Below are positions 37,402 through 46,630 of a stretch of DNA of 64,000 nucleotides, piece after piece. The notes beneath the pieces are model-generated. The model saw nothing but the letters and a program-made list of their open reading frames with translations, was not told the origin of the DNA and searched no databases. The position numbers and the translations under genes are program-made. The stretch covers positions 1 to 64,000 of the forward strand of contig PBIN01000009.1 in the NCBI GenBank assembly GCA_002720855.1, written 5' to 3'. The DNA comes from Rhodospirillaceae bacterium (GTDB lineage: Bacteria; Pseudomonadota; Alphaproteobacteria; MPNO01; UBA2964). How positions within the stretch are numbered: the stretch's first letter is position 1; each line of letters begins with the position of its first letter.

Positions 37402-39078
37402 ATGCAATTTGGCATCAAAAAAACCCTGTTCTTACTACTCGCTCTTTTTCTCTGTATTCCGGGAAGTGCAAATGCTGCTGGGAAATCACCCGAGACTGTA
37501 ATAGACGCCCCCCGCCATAGCCGTCTTGTTTTTCCGGGTGCGGATGAGAAACTCGTATACAATAAAGAGTCCGATGGTACGCGGTTGCCGGATTTTTCAC
37601 ATGCCGGATTTCGCGGTGGCGGCATTCCAATTCCCACTATTTTGGAAAAGGTGATGGTTCGTCCGTCGGGAGGCGAAGATCGCGAAACAATCCAAGCTGC
37701 CATTGATCAGGTTTCTGCGTTGTCGCCAGATAAAAACGGGTTCCGTGGTGCGGTTTTACTAAAAGTCGGTCGCTACAAGGTCACAGGCACGCTTTACATT
37801 GAGAAATCGGGCGTTGTTCTAAGAGGAGAGGCCGGAACGGTCATCGATCACCATACCGCCGATGGCAAGAAGGGTGAAAAAACATCCTTATTCTTATTTT
37901 CGCCAAACAAAAAGTTTGGCAAATGGTCACACAAAAAAGTAGCGGTGAAGGGAACACGTCGGAAAATCGTTGATGGCTACGTGCCGCTTGGTGCCCGAAA
38001 AATAACCCTAAAATCGGCTTCGGGTCTGAAAGTTGACGATGCGATCGTCGTTGTTCGCCGCAGTACCGCAAAATGGATATCAGCGTTAGGGATGGATGCA
38101 ATTCCAGAACGCGATGACGGGCGGCGTATCAAGCAATGGCGGCCAGGGAAGTATGACATTCCGTATTACCGGTTTATCTCTTCTATCAGTGGCAACGTTG
38201 TAACGCTTGATGCTCCGCTATTTCATTCGTTGAGTAAGGAATATGGCCCCTCTTACATTCAAGAACTCGATCTCTCATCTGTTTTGCGAAATGTGGGTGT
38301 CGAGCAGCTGGAAGCGGTGTCGCATGGTGCGTCTTTCTTCGACAGCGAGGCACACCCATGGACGATGATAGAGATGCAGGGTGTCTATGATGGTTGGGTA
38401 CGTGACGTAACCAGCCGCAAATATGCTCACGCATTGATCAAAACAGGCAGATTCACTCGGAATATAAGCGTGGCCCGCAGCCGCTATTTGGAACCCGAAT
38501 CCGAGGTGCGGGGGCGTCGCCGCTACCCATTCCATTTGCAGGGCCAATTACATCTGGGCTGGCGTCTCTTTGCGGAGAATGGCCGGCATGATTTTGTTAC
38601 CGGACGGCAATGGAGTTCGGGCATTGTTTTTCTTGAGTCGCGGTCAGTGGGCACCTTGTCGGTAACGGAGCCTCATCATCGCTATAGCACCGGTATCCTG
38701 TATGACAATGTTCGCATCGAGAAACCGGGTACGGATAGACTTGTGATGGCGCTCTGGAACCGTTCGAATTTCGGTAGCGGGCATGGATGGGCGGCGGCCA
38801 ATAGTGTTCTGTGGAATTGTGTCGCCGGGTCAGGTGTAGCCGTTGAAAAACCACCTCTGGCTCAGAACTATGCGATAGGTGTTCGATCCCCGGCGATGAC
38901 TGGAAACGCCAATAGAAACCAGCAGGCCGCTACGGAAACATTCCAGCCAAACGGGGCGCATTGGGAATGGTGGAACCATGGACCTGTAACGCCGCAATCG
39001 CTCTATAGAGCGCAGATGCGGGATCGACTTGGCGAAAAAGGATTAGCCGCACTCGAAAATGGAATGAAGCAACAATAA
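37402..39078 (+). CDS. Secreted right-handed beta-helix protein, pectate-lyase-like
   Basis: This 558-residue protein has a signal peptide (MQFGIKKTLFLLLALFLCIPGSANA) and a pectate-lyase-superfamily-like region: REGVL-type ETIQAAIDQVSAL at about 95-107, GAVLLKVGRYKVTGTLYIEKSGVVLRGE at about 113-140, and a series of beta-helix coils. Such folds occur in polysaccharide lyases and glycoside hydrolases, but I cannot identify catalytic residues or a CAZy family. No membrane anchor is seen, so it is probably periplasmic or extracellular. It may be co-transcribed with the glyoxalase-like gene. Confidence 0.75.
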   Translation: MQFGIKKTLFLLLALFLCIPGSANAAGKSPETVIDAPRHSRLVFPGADEKLVYNKESDGTRLPDFSHAGFRGGGIPIPTILEKVMVRPSGGEDRETIQAAIDQVSALSPDKNGFRGAVLLKVGRYKVTGTLYIEKSGVVLRGEAGTVIDHHTADGKKGEKTSLFLFSPNKKFGKWSHKKVAVKGTRRKIVDGYVPLGARKITLKSASGLKVDDAIVVVRRSTAKWISALGMDAIPERDDGRRIKQWRPGKYDIPYYRFISSISGNVVTLDAPLFHSLSKEYGPSYIQELDLSSVLRNVGVEQLEAVSHGASFFDSEAHPWTMIEMQGVYDGWVRDVTSRKYAHALIKTGRFTRNISVARSRYLEPESEVRGRRRYPFHLQGQLHLGWRLFAENGRHDFVTGRQWSSGIVFLESRSVGTLSVTEPHHRYSTGILYDNVRIEKPGTDRLVMALWNRSNFGSGHGWAAANSVLWNCVAGSGVAVEKPPLAQNYAIGVRSPAMTGNANRNQQAATETFQPNGAHWEWWNHGPVTPQSLYRAQMRDRLGEKGLAALENGMKQQ

Positions 39079-39120
39079 CCCGCCATTTCGCCGCGGGGAT
39101 AAACCTCCTATAACGGCCCG

Positions 39121-40023
39121 ATGCGGTTTCTGAGTTTTATTTCGCGATGGTTCAATGCTTTACCCATCGTGATCCAGGCGGCCTGGTGGATGAGTGTTAG
39201 CGCGTTTGCGTATGCAGCCTCCATCGGTATTGCGCACCATTTAACGGCACGATTGCCGGTGTTTGAAGTGGCCCTTGGGCGCAACGTATTTGCTCTCGTG
39301 TTTATGCTGCCATGGCTGATGCGCGTCGGCCTCAATGCAATGCGGACCAGTCATATCGGTATGCATGCTATTCGCGGGCTCTGTTCTGCGGCTAATGTCT
39401 GGTTTCTATTCGGTGCGCTTGCCGTTGCACCGGTCGCCGACGTTTCGGCTATCACCTTTCTGATGCCAATCATCGCCTCCGTCCTGGCGGTCATGTTTTT
39501 CCGTGAGAAAACCAGCCCTGTACAATGGCTGGCGACCGTGACCGGATTTTGTGGCGCACTAATCGTGATTCGCCCCGGAATGGAAGCATTTAATCCGGGT
39601 TTGCTGTTGGCTCTTGCCTCTGTAATTGCCGGTTCTGTGGTTGCCATGCTGATTAAGGGGCTTTTGAAGTACGACTCCTCCGATACAGTTGCCGCCTGGC
39701 TGTTTGTTTCGCACACGGTGTTAGGACTGATCCCAGCCATAATCGTGTGGGTGAATCCGACATGGCAGGAAGTTCTCTGGATGGTGGCGCTCGGCTATCT
39801 GGGAACGGTTATTCAAAGAGCGTTTAACCGCTCGATGGCATTGGCAGATGCTACGGTGGTTCTGCCCTTTAACTTTACCCGACTAATCTGGGCTGCCCTG
39901 TTCGGGTTTCTGTTCTTCTCCGAGGTTCCCGATATTTGGACCTGGGTAGGCGGGACTGTGATTTTCCTTGCTTCTGTGTGGCTGACCCGAATTTCAACCG
40001 CTCGGAGGAAGCCTCCAGGTTGA
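39121..40023 (+). CDS. EamA/DMT-family transporter
   Basis: This 300-residue protein has ten hydrophobic segments and two EamA repeats. The first covers about residues 18-147 with FALAVAPVADVSAITFLMPIIASVLAVMFFREK-like features, and the second about 155-290 with LGYLGTVIQRAFNRSMALADATVVLPFNFTRLIWAALFGFLFFSE. Drug/metabolite transporters of this type export amino acids, nucleosides or drugs; the substrate is unknown. It is the last gene before a TauD-type gene and probably has its own transcription unit. Confidence 0.88.
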   Translation: MRFLSFISRWFNALPIVIQAAWWMSVSAFAYAASIGIAHHLTARLPVFEVALGRNVFALVFMLPWLMRVGLNAMRTSHIGMHAIRGLCSAANVWFLFGALAVAPVADVSAITFLMPIIASVLAVMFFREKTSPVQWLATVTGFCGALIVIRPGMEAFNPGLLLALASVIAGSVVAMLIKGLLKYDSSDTVAAWLFVSHTVLGLIPAIIVWVNPTWQEVLWMVALGYLGTVIQRAFNRSMALADATVVLPFNFTRLIWAALFGFLFFSEVPDIWTWVGGTVIFLASVWLTRISTARRKPPG

Positions 40024-40118
40024 TGTTTAGTAACCGGTATTTTTTCGGCTTTTTGATCGAAAATGAAGAATTGCAGCCTTTGCCCAATGTTGTTAGACAA
40101 ACCTGAGGAGGCTGTCCA

Positions 40119-41183
40119 ATGTCTTTCGCCCCGCGCGCTAATCGTGATCGTATACCTGCCGTTGCAATGGAGCCGGTAGTGGACCCCGCCGGTTGGCTCC
40201 CTGAGGAGCTTGCCAGCAACGAAGACTGGATTTACGAATTGTCGGGCGCTGATTGCGACCAGATCGGCGACGCGGTCAGTGCTGTTCAGCGCAATGGTCT
40301 CGAAATCAAAAATATCCGCAAAAGCGATTTTAAACTTAGCGGTCTTGCGAAAAATTTGGCTGAAATCCGTAACGAATTTCAACAAGGTCGTGGCTTTGTC
40401 CTGATCAGAGGGTTGCCGGTGGCGGATATGACGCGTGAGCAGTCCGCGATAGCCTTTTGGGGCATCGGTGCGCATTTGGGACGGGCAGTTTCTCAAAATG
40501 GGCAGGGACATCTGCTCGGACATGTCAAAGACGTCGGCGGCGATTACACCGACAAGAATACGCGCGGTTATCTGTCGAACGCGCAGATGGGTTTCCATGC
40601 CGATCGTTGCGATTATGTCGCATTGCTTTGCTTGCAGACATCGAAGTCGGGCGGCGAAAGCCGCATTGCGAGTTCGGTTTCGCTCTACAACAAAATGCTA
40701 TCCGAGCGACCTGATCTCGTTGCGGAATTGTGTGAGAATTTTTACTGGTCGCGGGTTGGCGAAATTCCACCTGGGCTCGGACCGTTTTACCTGATGCCGG
40801 TTTTTAGCTTTGATGACGGACATATTTGTATCCGGGGAGTTAGTACCCAGATCTATAAATCGCAGGGTTTGGAGGGGGTTCCCGACTATACGGAGAAGCA
40901 GCATGAGGCTCTCGATTACTTCAAGGCTACGGTAGAGAAACTGTCCTTCGATATGGAGTTCAGGCCGGGAGACATCCAGGTACTGCACAATCATGTCATT
41001 CTTCATTCACGACGTGGATATGAAGACTGGCCAGAGCCCGAGAGACGGCGTCATTTGCTTCGACTATGGATACGTGACGATGCCGGGCGGCCGCTGATGC
41101 CCGAATATATGAAAGCGATTAGCGGTATTGAGCTTGAAGGCGTGGAATTGAACACACCTTTGGATGTGCCGTTAACTGGGTAA
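40119..41183 (+). CDS. TauD/TfdA-family 2-oxoglutarate dioxygenase
   Basis: This is a 354-residue Fe(II)/2-oxoglutarate oxygenase. The HxD iron ligands are H160 and D162 in MGFHADRCDYVALL, the distal His is near residue 296 in HVILHSRRGYED, and the 2-oxoglutarate Arg lies in RRRHLLRLW. It resembles TauD/TfdA family members that lack a taurine signature, so the substrate is undefined. GAGGAGG before ATG 40119 is a strong ribosome-binding site. A convergent prolyl-hydroxylase-like gene lies downstream, 25 bp away. Confidence 0.92.
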   Translation: MSFAPRANRDRIPAVAMEPVVDPAGWLPEELASNEDWIYELSGADCDQIGDAVSAVQRNGLEIKNIRKSDFKLSGLAKNLAEIRNEFQQGRGFVLIRGLPVADMTREQSAIAFWGIGAHLGRAVSQNGQGHLLGHVKDVGGDYTDKNTRGYLSNAQMGFHADRCDYVALLCLQTSKSGGESRIASSVSLYNKMLSERPDLVAELCENFYWSRVGEIPPGLGPFYLMPVFSFDDGHICIRGVSTQIYKSQGLEGVPDYTEKQHEALDYFKATVEKLSFDMEFRPGDIQVLHNHVILHSRRGYEDWPEPERRRHLLRLWIRDDAGRPLMPEYMKAISGIELEGVELNTPLDVPLTG

Positions 41184-41208
41184 AATTCGGTTGCGCACTT
41201 TTCCCGCC

Positions 41209-41862
41209 TTAGGACTTTTGAACAACAAAATTGGTAATATTGTACTTCGTCCCGAGCTCGGGTGTGACGCCCCGATGCAGGTGTGTCCAGTAGGGTGGAA
41301 ATAACAAAAGCGCTCCTGCTTGCGGTTGTACTTCTGACATTTGATAGGCGAACTGCGTTTGTCCGCCCGACGGTATGTCTGCCAAATAAAGCAAAGTAGC
41401 GAGTACTCTATTGTTCGTCTGGGGGAGGCTCGCATCTGCATGCCAGTCAAACCCCTGACCGGGATCAATTCTTTCAAGCTGAAGAGGCGTTAAGACACAT
41501 TTCTCTGTCATAAGGACACGTTTAAAAGAAAGAAACATCTCGCTGTAATGTTGGATACGCTCAGCAATTGCAGGCTCAAGTTGATCTACGATGTCTTTCC
41601 ATTCGGGGAGAACACCGATCCCCAGCATTTTTCCAGTCCTGTCACTCGGTTTATCATTTCCTTGCGTGTTACTGGGCGTTACGCGTTGGTCACTGTTGAA
41701 TCGCTGGATTATTTCGGAACAAAGGTCTTTCGAGATGACATCTGGATAAATGTTCAGAAAGGACGGTGGCGCTGACTGCGCTTGTGCCAACCAATTGGCG
41801 TCCGTTGTTGATGTCGTGTTGTTGGGTAGCAGCGCAAACTCGGCTGTATTTGTGGCGGACAT
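41209..41862 (-). CDS. Prolyl-4-hydroxylase-like 2-oxoglutarate/Fe(II) oxygenase
   Basis: This 217-residue protein has the 2OG-Fe(II) double-stranded beta-helix fold: H141 and D143 (DWHADAS), the distal H196 in THLHRGV, and K206 in GTKYNITNF for 2-oxoglutarate. The stretch LLYLADIPSGGQTQFAYQ, then LLLFPPYW, is typical of P4Hc proteins and PKHD-type hydroxylases. No signal peptide is present. Bacterial members hydroxylate proline or other residues, or small molecules; the target is unknown. Confidence 0.9.
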   Translation of the reverse strand: MSATNTAEFALLPNNTTSTTDANWLAQAQSAPPSFLNIYPDVISKDLCSEIIQRFNSDQRVTPSNTQGNDKPSDRTGKMLGIGVLPEWKDIVDQLEPAIAERIQHYSEMFLSFKRVLMTEKCVLTPLQLERIDPGQGFDWHADASLPQTNNRVLATLLYLADIPSGGQTQFAYQMSEVQPQAGALLLFPPYWTHLHRGVTPELGTKYNITNFVVQKS

Positions 41863-41992
41863 CCGAACTTCTCACACCTGTCTCTCAGGATCGCTAAATC
41901 CCGATCTATTTTGTCAGCACATTTCACAGGATAGTGAGCTTTTATCACTAAAACAACAGAGCTCAGTGACCTCGCGAAACTTAGAAACTCGA

Positions 41993-43210
41993 CTAGTGGC
42001 GTCCTACGGATCGCCGTAGCGAGATTTCAGCAAAAATCGCAGTCAATACTCCCGCTATGGCAAAAACAAACATTACATACGTTACAGGAATAAGCGTTCC
42101 ATCTAATCGAAGGCCAACCGCCAGTTCGGCCATGCCAGCAAAAAATAGCTGGGCGAACACTACGGCGCCGGCTGCAGCGCCTGCCAGTGATGGATTGACG
42201 CGCAGGGCACCCGTTTGCGCGTAGGGCATGCACATACCTTGTGCAATACCTTGTATGGCGCCGGGGATTATCATCACCAGTATCGAAAGCCCCATAGTTG
42301 CATGCCAGAACCACTGCAACACGACAACCAGCAGGCTTAGACTAGAGCCAGCGATTGTCATAAATCCGATAGACATTCGGTTGCCGATTTGGCCGGAAAT
42401 TAGATTTCCAATCATGAAAGCAACGGGCATCAAAAGAAACCAAAGTCCAAATATCTCCGTTGGCATGTTCAGAGTTTCTTGTGCCAGCACTGAAGATGCA
42501 GCCGCGTTAGCGAAAAATACTCCGGAGAGAAATCCCGGCAACAATGCGTAGGCTGTAAAGCGCGGTACCCGGAGAAGTTGGCCGTAGTTTCGCAATGTCC
42601 CTTTCACAATGGATGAAAACGGTACGTGCCTTCCTGATTGAGGATTTGTTTCAGGAAGTCGAAAATAGACAATTGCGATAAGCGTCAATCCAACAGCAGT
42701 TATGAATATGAAAAGAAAACGCCAACCCTGCCAGGCGATGAAATAGGCACCTATTGTGGGGGACAACAATGGGCCCAGCACGTATGCAGCAGTCAGGTTG
42801 GCAATCACAGACGAGATTCTTCCCATCCCGTAGACGTCTCGCGCGATAGCCCGTGCCAGAACGATCCCACACCCGGCACCAGCGCCCTGCAGAATTCTGC
42901 CGGCGATTACCAGCTCGATCGTCGGCGCAAACCAGACGAGCTCAGCACCTATAGTGTAGAGAGCAAGCCCACCCAACAGGACCCTTTTTCGGCCCCACTG
43001 ATCTGACAGACCGCCATATAGAACGGACGTGATTGCCATACTTATAATGGCGAAAGAAAGCGTCATGAACGCGAGGTCGTCGCCGACTCCGAATTCTTGT
43101 TTTACATGAGACAATGCCGGAATGAACATATGGTTCGCCATTGGCGAAACGAAGGTAATCGACGCAAGAATCGGGAAAATTAACCGGTCGCGAGCAAGCG
43201 TTTCGTTCAT
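41993..43210 (-). CDS. MFS multidrug transporter, Bcr/CflA family
   Basis: This 405-residue protein has about twelve membrane segments. It resembles Bcr/CflA: ITFVSPMANHMFIPALSHVKQEFGVGD at the start, the MFS loop GGLSDQWGRKRVLLGG, and LQGAGAGCGIVLARAIARDVYG, the antiporter-type motif C region. It likely exports a drug or metabolite in exchange for protons. It is divergent from the CoA-transferase gene across 132 bp. Confidence 0.9.
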   Translation of the reverse strand: MNETLARDRLIFPILASITFVSPMANHMFIPALSHVKQEFGVGDDLAFMTLSFAIISMAITSVLYGGLSDQWGRKRVLLGGLALYTIGAELVWFAPTIELVIAGRILQGAGAGCGIVLARAIARDVYGMGRISSVIANLTAAYVLGPLLSPTIGAYFIAWQGWRFLFIFITAVGLTLIAIVYFRLPETNPQSGRHVPFSSIVKGTLRNYGQLLRVPRFTAYALLPGFLSGVFFANAAASSVLAQETLNMPTEIFGLWFLLMPVAFMIGNLISGQIGNRMSIGFMTIAGSSLSLLVVVLQWFWHATMGLSILVMIIPGAIQGIAQGMCMPYAQTGALRVNPSLAGAAAGAVVFAQLFFAGMAELAVGLRLDGTLIPVTYVMFVFAIAGVLTAIFAEISLRRSVGRH

Positions 43211-43342
43211 TGGGGCGGCTTATCACTGTTTCGCAGAAAGCGATAGATCAGGCTAGTCAATACGTAGCCATGCTTTAGAGTATAAGACTTGTAATGTATC
43301 TTTCTCATATAAATCAATTCGTGTTTGCCCCGATAGGAGATT

Positions 43343-44533
43343 ATGATGGCCGACAGTTCGTTGCCTTTGGCGCGTTTTAAAGTATTGGACCTAACCCGTG
43401 TGCGCTCAGGCCCTACCTGCGTAAAGGTCATGGCGGACTGGGGAGCGGATGTTATCAAGATTGAACAGCCGCCAAAGCCAGGCCAGGACGACGGTTATAC
43501 AGGCAGCAGAGAGTCGGCTGACTTCCAGAATTTGCACCGCAACAAACGTTCCATGACCCTCAACCTCAAGGAAGAGGATGGAAAATCCATCTTTTACAAG
43601 CTGGTGGAAGATGCAGATGTCGTCGTTGAAAACTACCGGCCGGATGTCAAAAACCGACTTGGTATCGATTACGATTCTCTTAAGGCAATTAATCCGCGGA
43701 TTATTCTCGGTAGTATCTCGGGGTTTGGTCAAACCGGGCCGTATTCGGGGCGCCCTGGTGTCGATCAGATTGCACAGGGTATGGGTGGATTTATGTCTGT
43801 AACCGGCCTTCCAGGGCAAGGGCCGGTCCGTGCGGGGACCGCGATAGCCGATCTTACGTGTGGCATGAATTGCGCGACGGCCATTCTCATTGCACTCCTG
43901 CAGCGAGAGGAAACTGGTGAAGGGCAATGGGTGCATACGTCGCTTCTCGAATCTCAGATTGCGTTGATGGATTTTCAGATGGCTCGTTATTTGATTGAGG
44001 ATGATGTGCCACCACAGGCGGGTAACAATCACCCTAAATCAACACCTACAGGTGTCTTTGCGACAAAGGACGGACATATCAACATTGCGGCCGGCGGCCA
44101 AGAAATGTGGACGCGTCTTTGTGATGGTCTGGGAGCTCAACCATTATTCGACAACCCTGATTATAAAACTGCTGCGGATCGCCTCGGGCACCGAGACCAA
44201 CTCAATGAAGATCTGGAAAAATATACCATCAACAAAACCAGTTCGGAGTGGGTGGAGCTTTTAAACGAAAAAGGCGTGCCATGCGGTCCGATATATAAGG
44301 TTGATGAGACCTTTGCCGACCCGCAGGTTAAACATCTGGGGATAGCGCGAAGTTATGAACATCCGAGGCGCGGTAATATGACTGTGGTTGGGCAGCCCTT
44401 TCAACTTAGCCAGTCAGATCCGGCCATTCGGAGCGCTACACCAGAATGTGGCGAGCATACGGACGATGTTCTTCGTTCTGCCGGCTATGACGATGCGACG
44501 ATCGCCGCCTATCGTGATCGTGGCGTAATCTGA
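43343..44533 (+). CDS. CaiB/BaiF (class III) CoA-transferase
   Basis: This 396-residue class III CoA-transferase has LARFKVLDLTRVRSGPTCVKVMADWGADVIKIE at the N-terminus, NKRSMTLNLK, VENYRPDV, GFGQTGPYS, and D170 in GTAIADLTCG, equivalent to the catalytic Asp169 of formyl-CoA transferase. It moves CoA between carboxylic acids; the acid is unknown. AGGAG precedes ATG 43343. The neighbourhood suggests activation of a catabolic acid. Confidence 0.94.
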   Translation: MMADSSLPLARFKVLDLTRVRSGPTCVKVMADWGADVIKIEQPPKPGQDDGYTGSRESADFQNLHRNKRSMTLNLKEEDGKSIFYKLVEDADVVVENYRPDVKNRLGIDYDSLKAINPRIILGSISGFGQTGPYSGRPGVDQIAQGMGGFMSVTGLPGQGPVRAGTAIADLTCGMNCATAILIALLQREETGEGQWVHTSLLESQIALMDFQMARYLIEDDVPPQAGNNHPKSTPTGVFATKDGHINIAAGGQEMWTRLCDGLGAQPLFDNPDYKTAADRLGHRDQLNEDLEKYTINKTSSEWVELLNEKGVPCGPIYKVDETFADPQVKHLGIARSYEHPRRGNMTVVGQPFQLSQSDPAIRSATPECGEHTDDVLRSAGYDDATIAAYRDRGVI

Positions 44534-44535
44534 GT

Positions 44536-45354
44536 CTATTCGTCCGAGGGAGAGAACGGCAGGACGTCGGCGCGGTTTTCAGCCGCGATGACAATGCTAT
44601 TCTCAGGCACTTCGGTCCAATTCTCACGGATGTCGTCTAACGGTTCCGACAGGACGAGGATAGCGTGTTCCTGCTCTGATTGGGTGTTGCCTGAGATTTC
44701 TGAAAGCGGGAGATTGGTTCCGAAATAAAGACTCGCCGGCTGATCATTCGTTGCGTAGCGCACAGCATAAATTGTCTCGCCATCGCACAAAGCAGCTGTT
44801 AGCAGGAATGGTTTTGTCACGCCATTCTCCTGTCTCGCTCTTTCGACCGTTTGTATCGTCCGGGCAAATGCAGCGGGGATGTCTTCTTCCAATCCATTGC
44901 CCAGTAGTAGATGAAATATCAGCTCACTGTCTGTTGCGCCTCTAATGTTGGTAAATAGATCGGGACGCACCGCGATTATTAAGTCTCGCCGTACCTTATC
45001 AAACTCACCGATTTGTCCATTATGCATAAAAAGGTATTTGCCAAATCGAAAGGGGTGGCAATTTGATCGAGCGGTTGGTGCACCGGTCGACGCACGGACA
45101 TGTGCCAGAAATGTTCGGGCCTGAATCTGCTCGCTTATGCTGCGGAGGTTTTCGTCATTCCAGGCGGGATGGATGTCCCGAAACAAACCCGGCTTGTCAT
45201 GATGGCGATACCATCCGACACCGAAGCCGTCTCCATTGGTTACGGAACGGCTTTCGCGTGCTTTGAGCGATTGGCGGATCAATGAATTCTCAGGACGGAA
45301 GAGCACCGTATCGAGGAATATCGGTGGGCCGCTATAAGCTAACCATCTACACAT
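44536..45354 (-). CDS. Class II glutamine amidotransferase, EgtC-like
   Basis: This 272-residue Ntn-type glutamine amidotransferase has nucleophile Cys2 (MCRWLAYSG), the NGDGFGVGWY and LAHVRASTG loops, HNGQIGEFDKVRRDL and GATDSELIFHLLL. It resembles YafJ/EgtC. EgtC hydrolyses gamma-glutamyl-hercynylcysteine sulfoxide in ergothioneine synthesis, but no egtB or egtD is in the window, so that role is not supported here. It lies 11 bp after the gene at 45366 on the same strand and ends tail-to-tail with the CoA-transferase gene, 2 bp apart. Confidence 0.9.
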   Translation of the reverse strand: MCRWLAYSGPPIFLDTVLFRPENSLIRQSLKARESRSVTNGDGFGVGWYRHHDKPGLFRDIHPAWNDENLRSISEQIQARTFLAHVRASTGAPTARSNCHPFRFGKYLFMHNGQIGEFDKVRRDLIIAVRPDLFTNIRGATDSELIFHLLLGNGLEEDIPAAFARTIQTVERARQENGVTKPFLLTAALCDGETIYAVRYATNDQPASLYFGTNLPLSEISGNTQSEQEHAILVLSEPLDDIRENWTEVPENSIVIAAENRADVLPFSPSDE

Positions 45355-45365
45355 TGTTAAACCCG

Positions 45366-46337
45366 CTAGCTATCGAGGACGCTTTCATGAAACAGTTCTT
45401 CCGGTTCAAGACGCCGATCGATTAGTTCCTGATTATGCGAATAGCCGATAAAGCGCTCTATGTTCTTGCGGTTCTCCGAAAAGCCTACGGGCCAGATGTC
45501 GGTACCGATAATTTTCGACTGCTCTTCCCGCATGATCCGTGCCCAGGGCAATTGTGACCAGCCTGGGTCATCCATATAGGTTTCAGCGATAGTCTTTGCC
45601 TGATGGTATAGGTCCAAAAGTTGTCGCGGAAGATCGCTGTTTGCCGCGATCACCTCATCCTTGATCGCAATAATGTGCATAATCGGGAAAAATCCGTTGC
45701 GACCATAGAAATCACCACACGCGGCTTTGGGATCGGAAAAAAGGCGCCGGACAGAACCTGTTTCGAGTGTTGTCGGGGCACGTGAAAAGAATAGCGCGTC
45801 GATTTCACCATTGGCCAGCATGATGCCGAGATCCGCATCGGCGTCGATGTATTCAATATCCCAACCGGGTTTAGGTTCAAAGGACACGGTTTCGTTTGCG
45901 CGCGTGACCCAGGTAACCGATTTTAGATCGACACCGTATTCGTAATGGAGGTCGCCCTTCGCCAGAACGGCCAATGTGGTTTGAAAGCTTTGCAGCCCAA
46001 TTCGTTTGCCTGCCAACGCCGAGGGTTCTGTAATGTCTGAATCCGATTTTACATACATTTGAGTTTGACTGAACAAACGCCTCGGAAAGGCGGGGATAGC
46101 GGAAAACGGTAGACCGCGCGCTTTGGCCATGATGAATGAGGAAAAAGAGACTTCTGCCGCGTCAAACTCGCCGTCCTGCAACATTCTCTTGTGCCGATGC
46201 GCGCCGTCACGTTGGGCCGATGTCTCGCCGGCCTGAAAGACCGTCAGATGAAGAGAGTCAGGCAAATCCAGGGTTCCATCAAAAAATGGAAAGTGTCTGT
46301 CATAACGATCGATCGCAAAAGAAATGTCTGTCGGCAT
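45366..46337 (-). CDS. 4,5-dihydroxyphthalate decarboxylase-like / substrate-binding-fold protein
   Basis: This 323-residue protein begins MPTDISFAIDRYDRHFPFFDGTL and has the two-lobed periplasmic-binding-protein type II fold (LAGKRIGLQSFQTTLAVLAKGDL; GEIDALFFSRAP). It has no signal peptide, in agreement with the Pht5 family, in which this fold became a cytoplasmic decarboxylase of 4,5-dihydroxyphthalate. The link to phthalate catabolism is consistent with the two phthalate-dioxygenase-like enzymes in this window but is not proven. The 293-bp upstream gap (46338-46630) has nothing recognised. Confidence 0.78.
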   Translation of the reverse strand: MPTDISFAIDRYDRHFPFFDGTLDLPDSLHLTVFQAGETSAQRDGAHRHKRMLQDGEFDAAEVSFSSFIMAKARGLPFSAIPAFPRRLFSQTQMYVKSDSDITEPSALAGKRIGLQSFQTTLAVLAKGDLHYEYGVDLKSVTWVTRANETVSFEPKPGWDIEYIDADADLGIMLANGEIDALFFSRAPTTLETGSVRRLFSDPKAACGDFYGRNGFFPIMHIIAIKDEVIAANSDLPRQLLDLYHQAKTIAETYMDDPGWSQLPWARIMREEQSKIIGTDIWPVGFSENRKNIERFIGYSHNQELIDRRLEPEELFHESVLDS

Positions 46338-46630
46338 TCAACGACTTTGGCATAGCGATGTTTGATCGTCTAGCGAGTGGCGGAGTCAGGACAATATTAA
46401 AAAGAAAGGGCAGGGAGACCACGACGCCTCCACCTGAACGGAGATATTCAATGTAGAATGAAGATAGGTGCCGATGGCGCGACCGTCTATTTAGTTCATG
46501 GTTTGTTGCGCTAGCGTGATGAACTCATAGCTGGTTCAATTGTTTTATAGCTGTGGGATTTATGCCCATTGCCAGAACTATCCGATTTGGATAGAACCGC
46601 GCAAATTCCCTGATACTCAGGAGCGCGTAA

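Noticed and set aside
39813-40598. 261-codon reverse frame across the EamA end and TauD start
   Set aside because: It overlaps two well-supported genes on the other strand and has no recognisable domain.
44536-45354. Ergothioneine synthesis by EgtC
   Set aside because: No egtB, egtD or other pathway gene nearby; the YafJ-like general assignment is safer.
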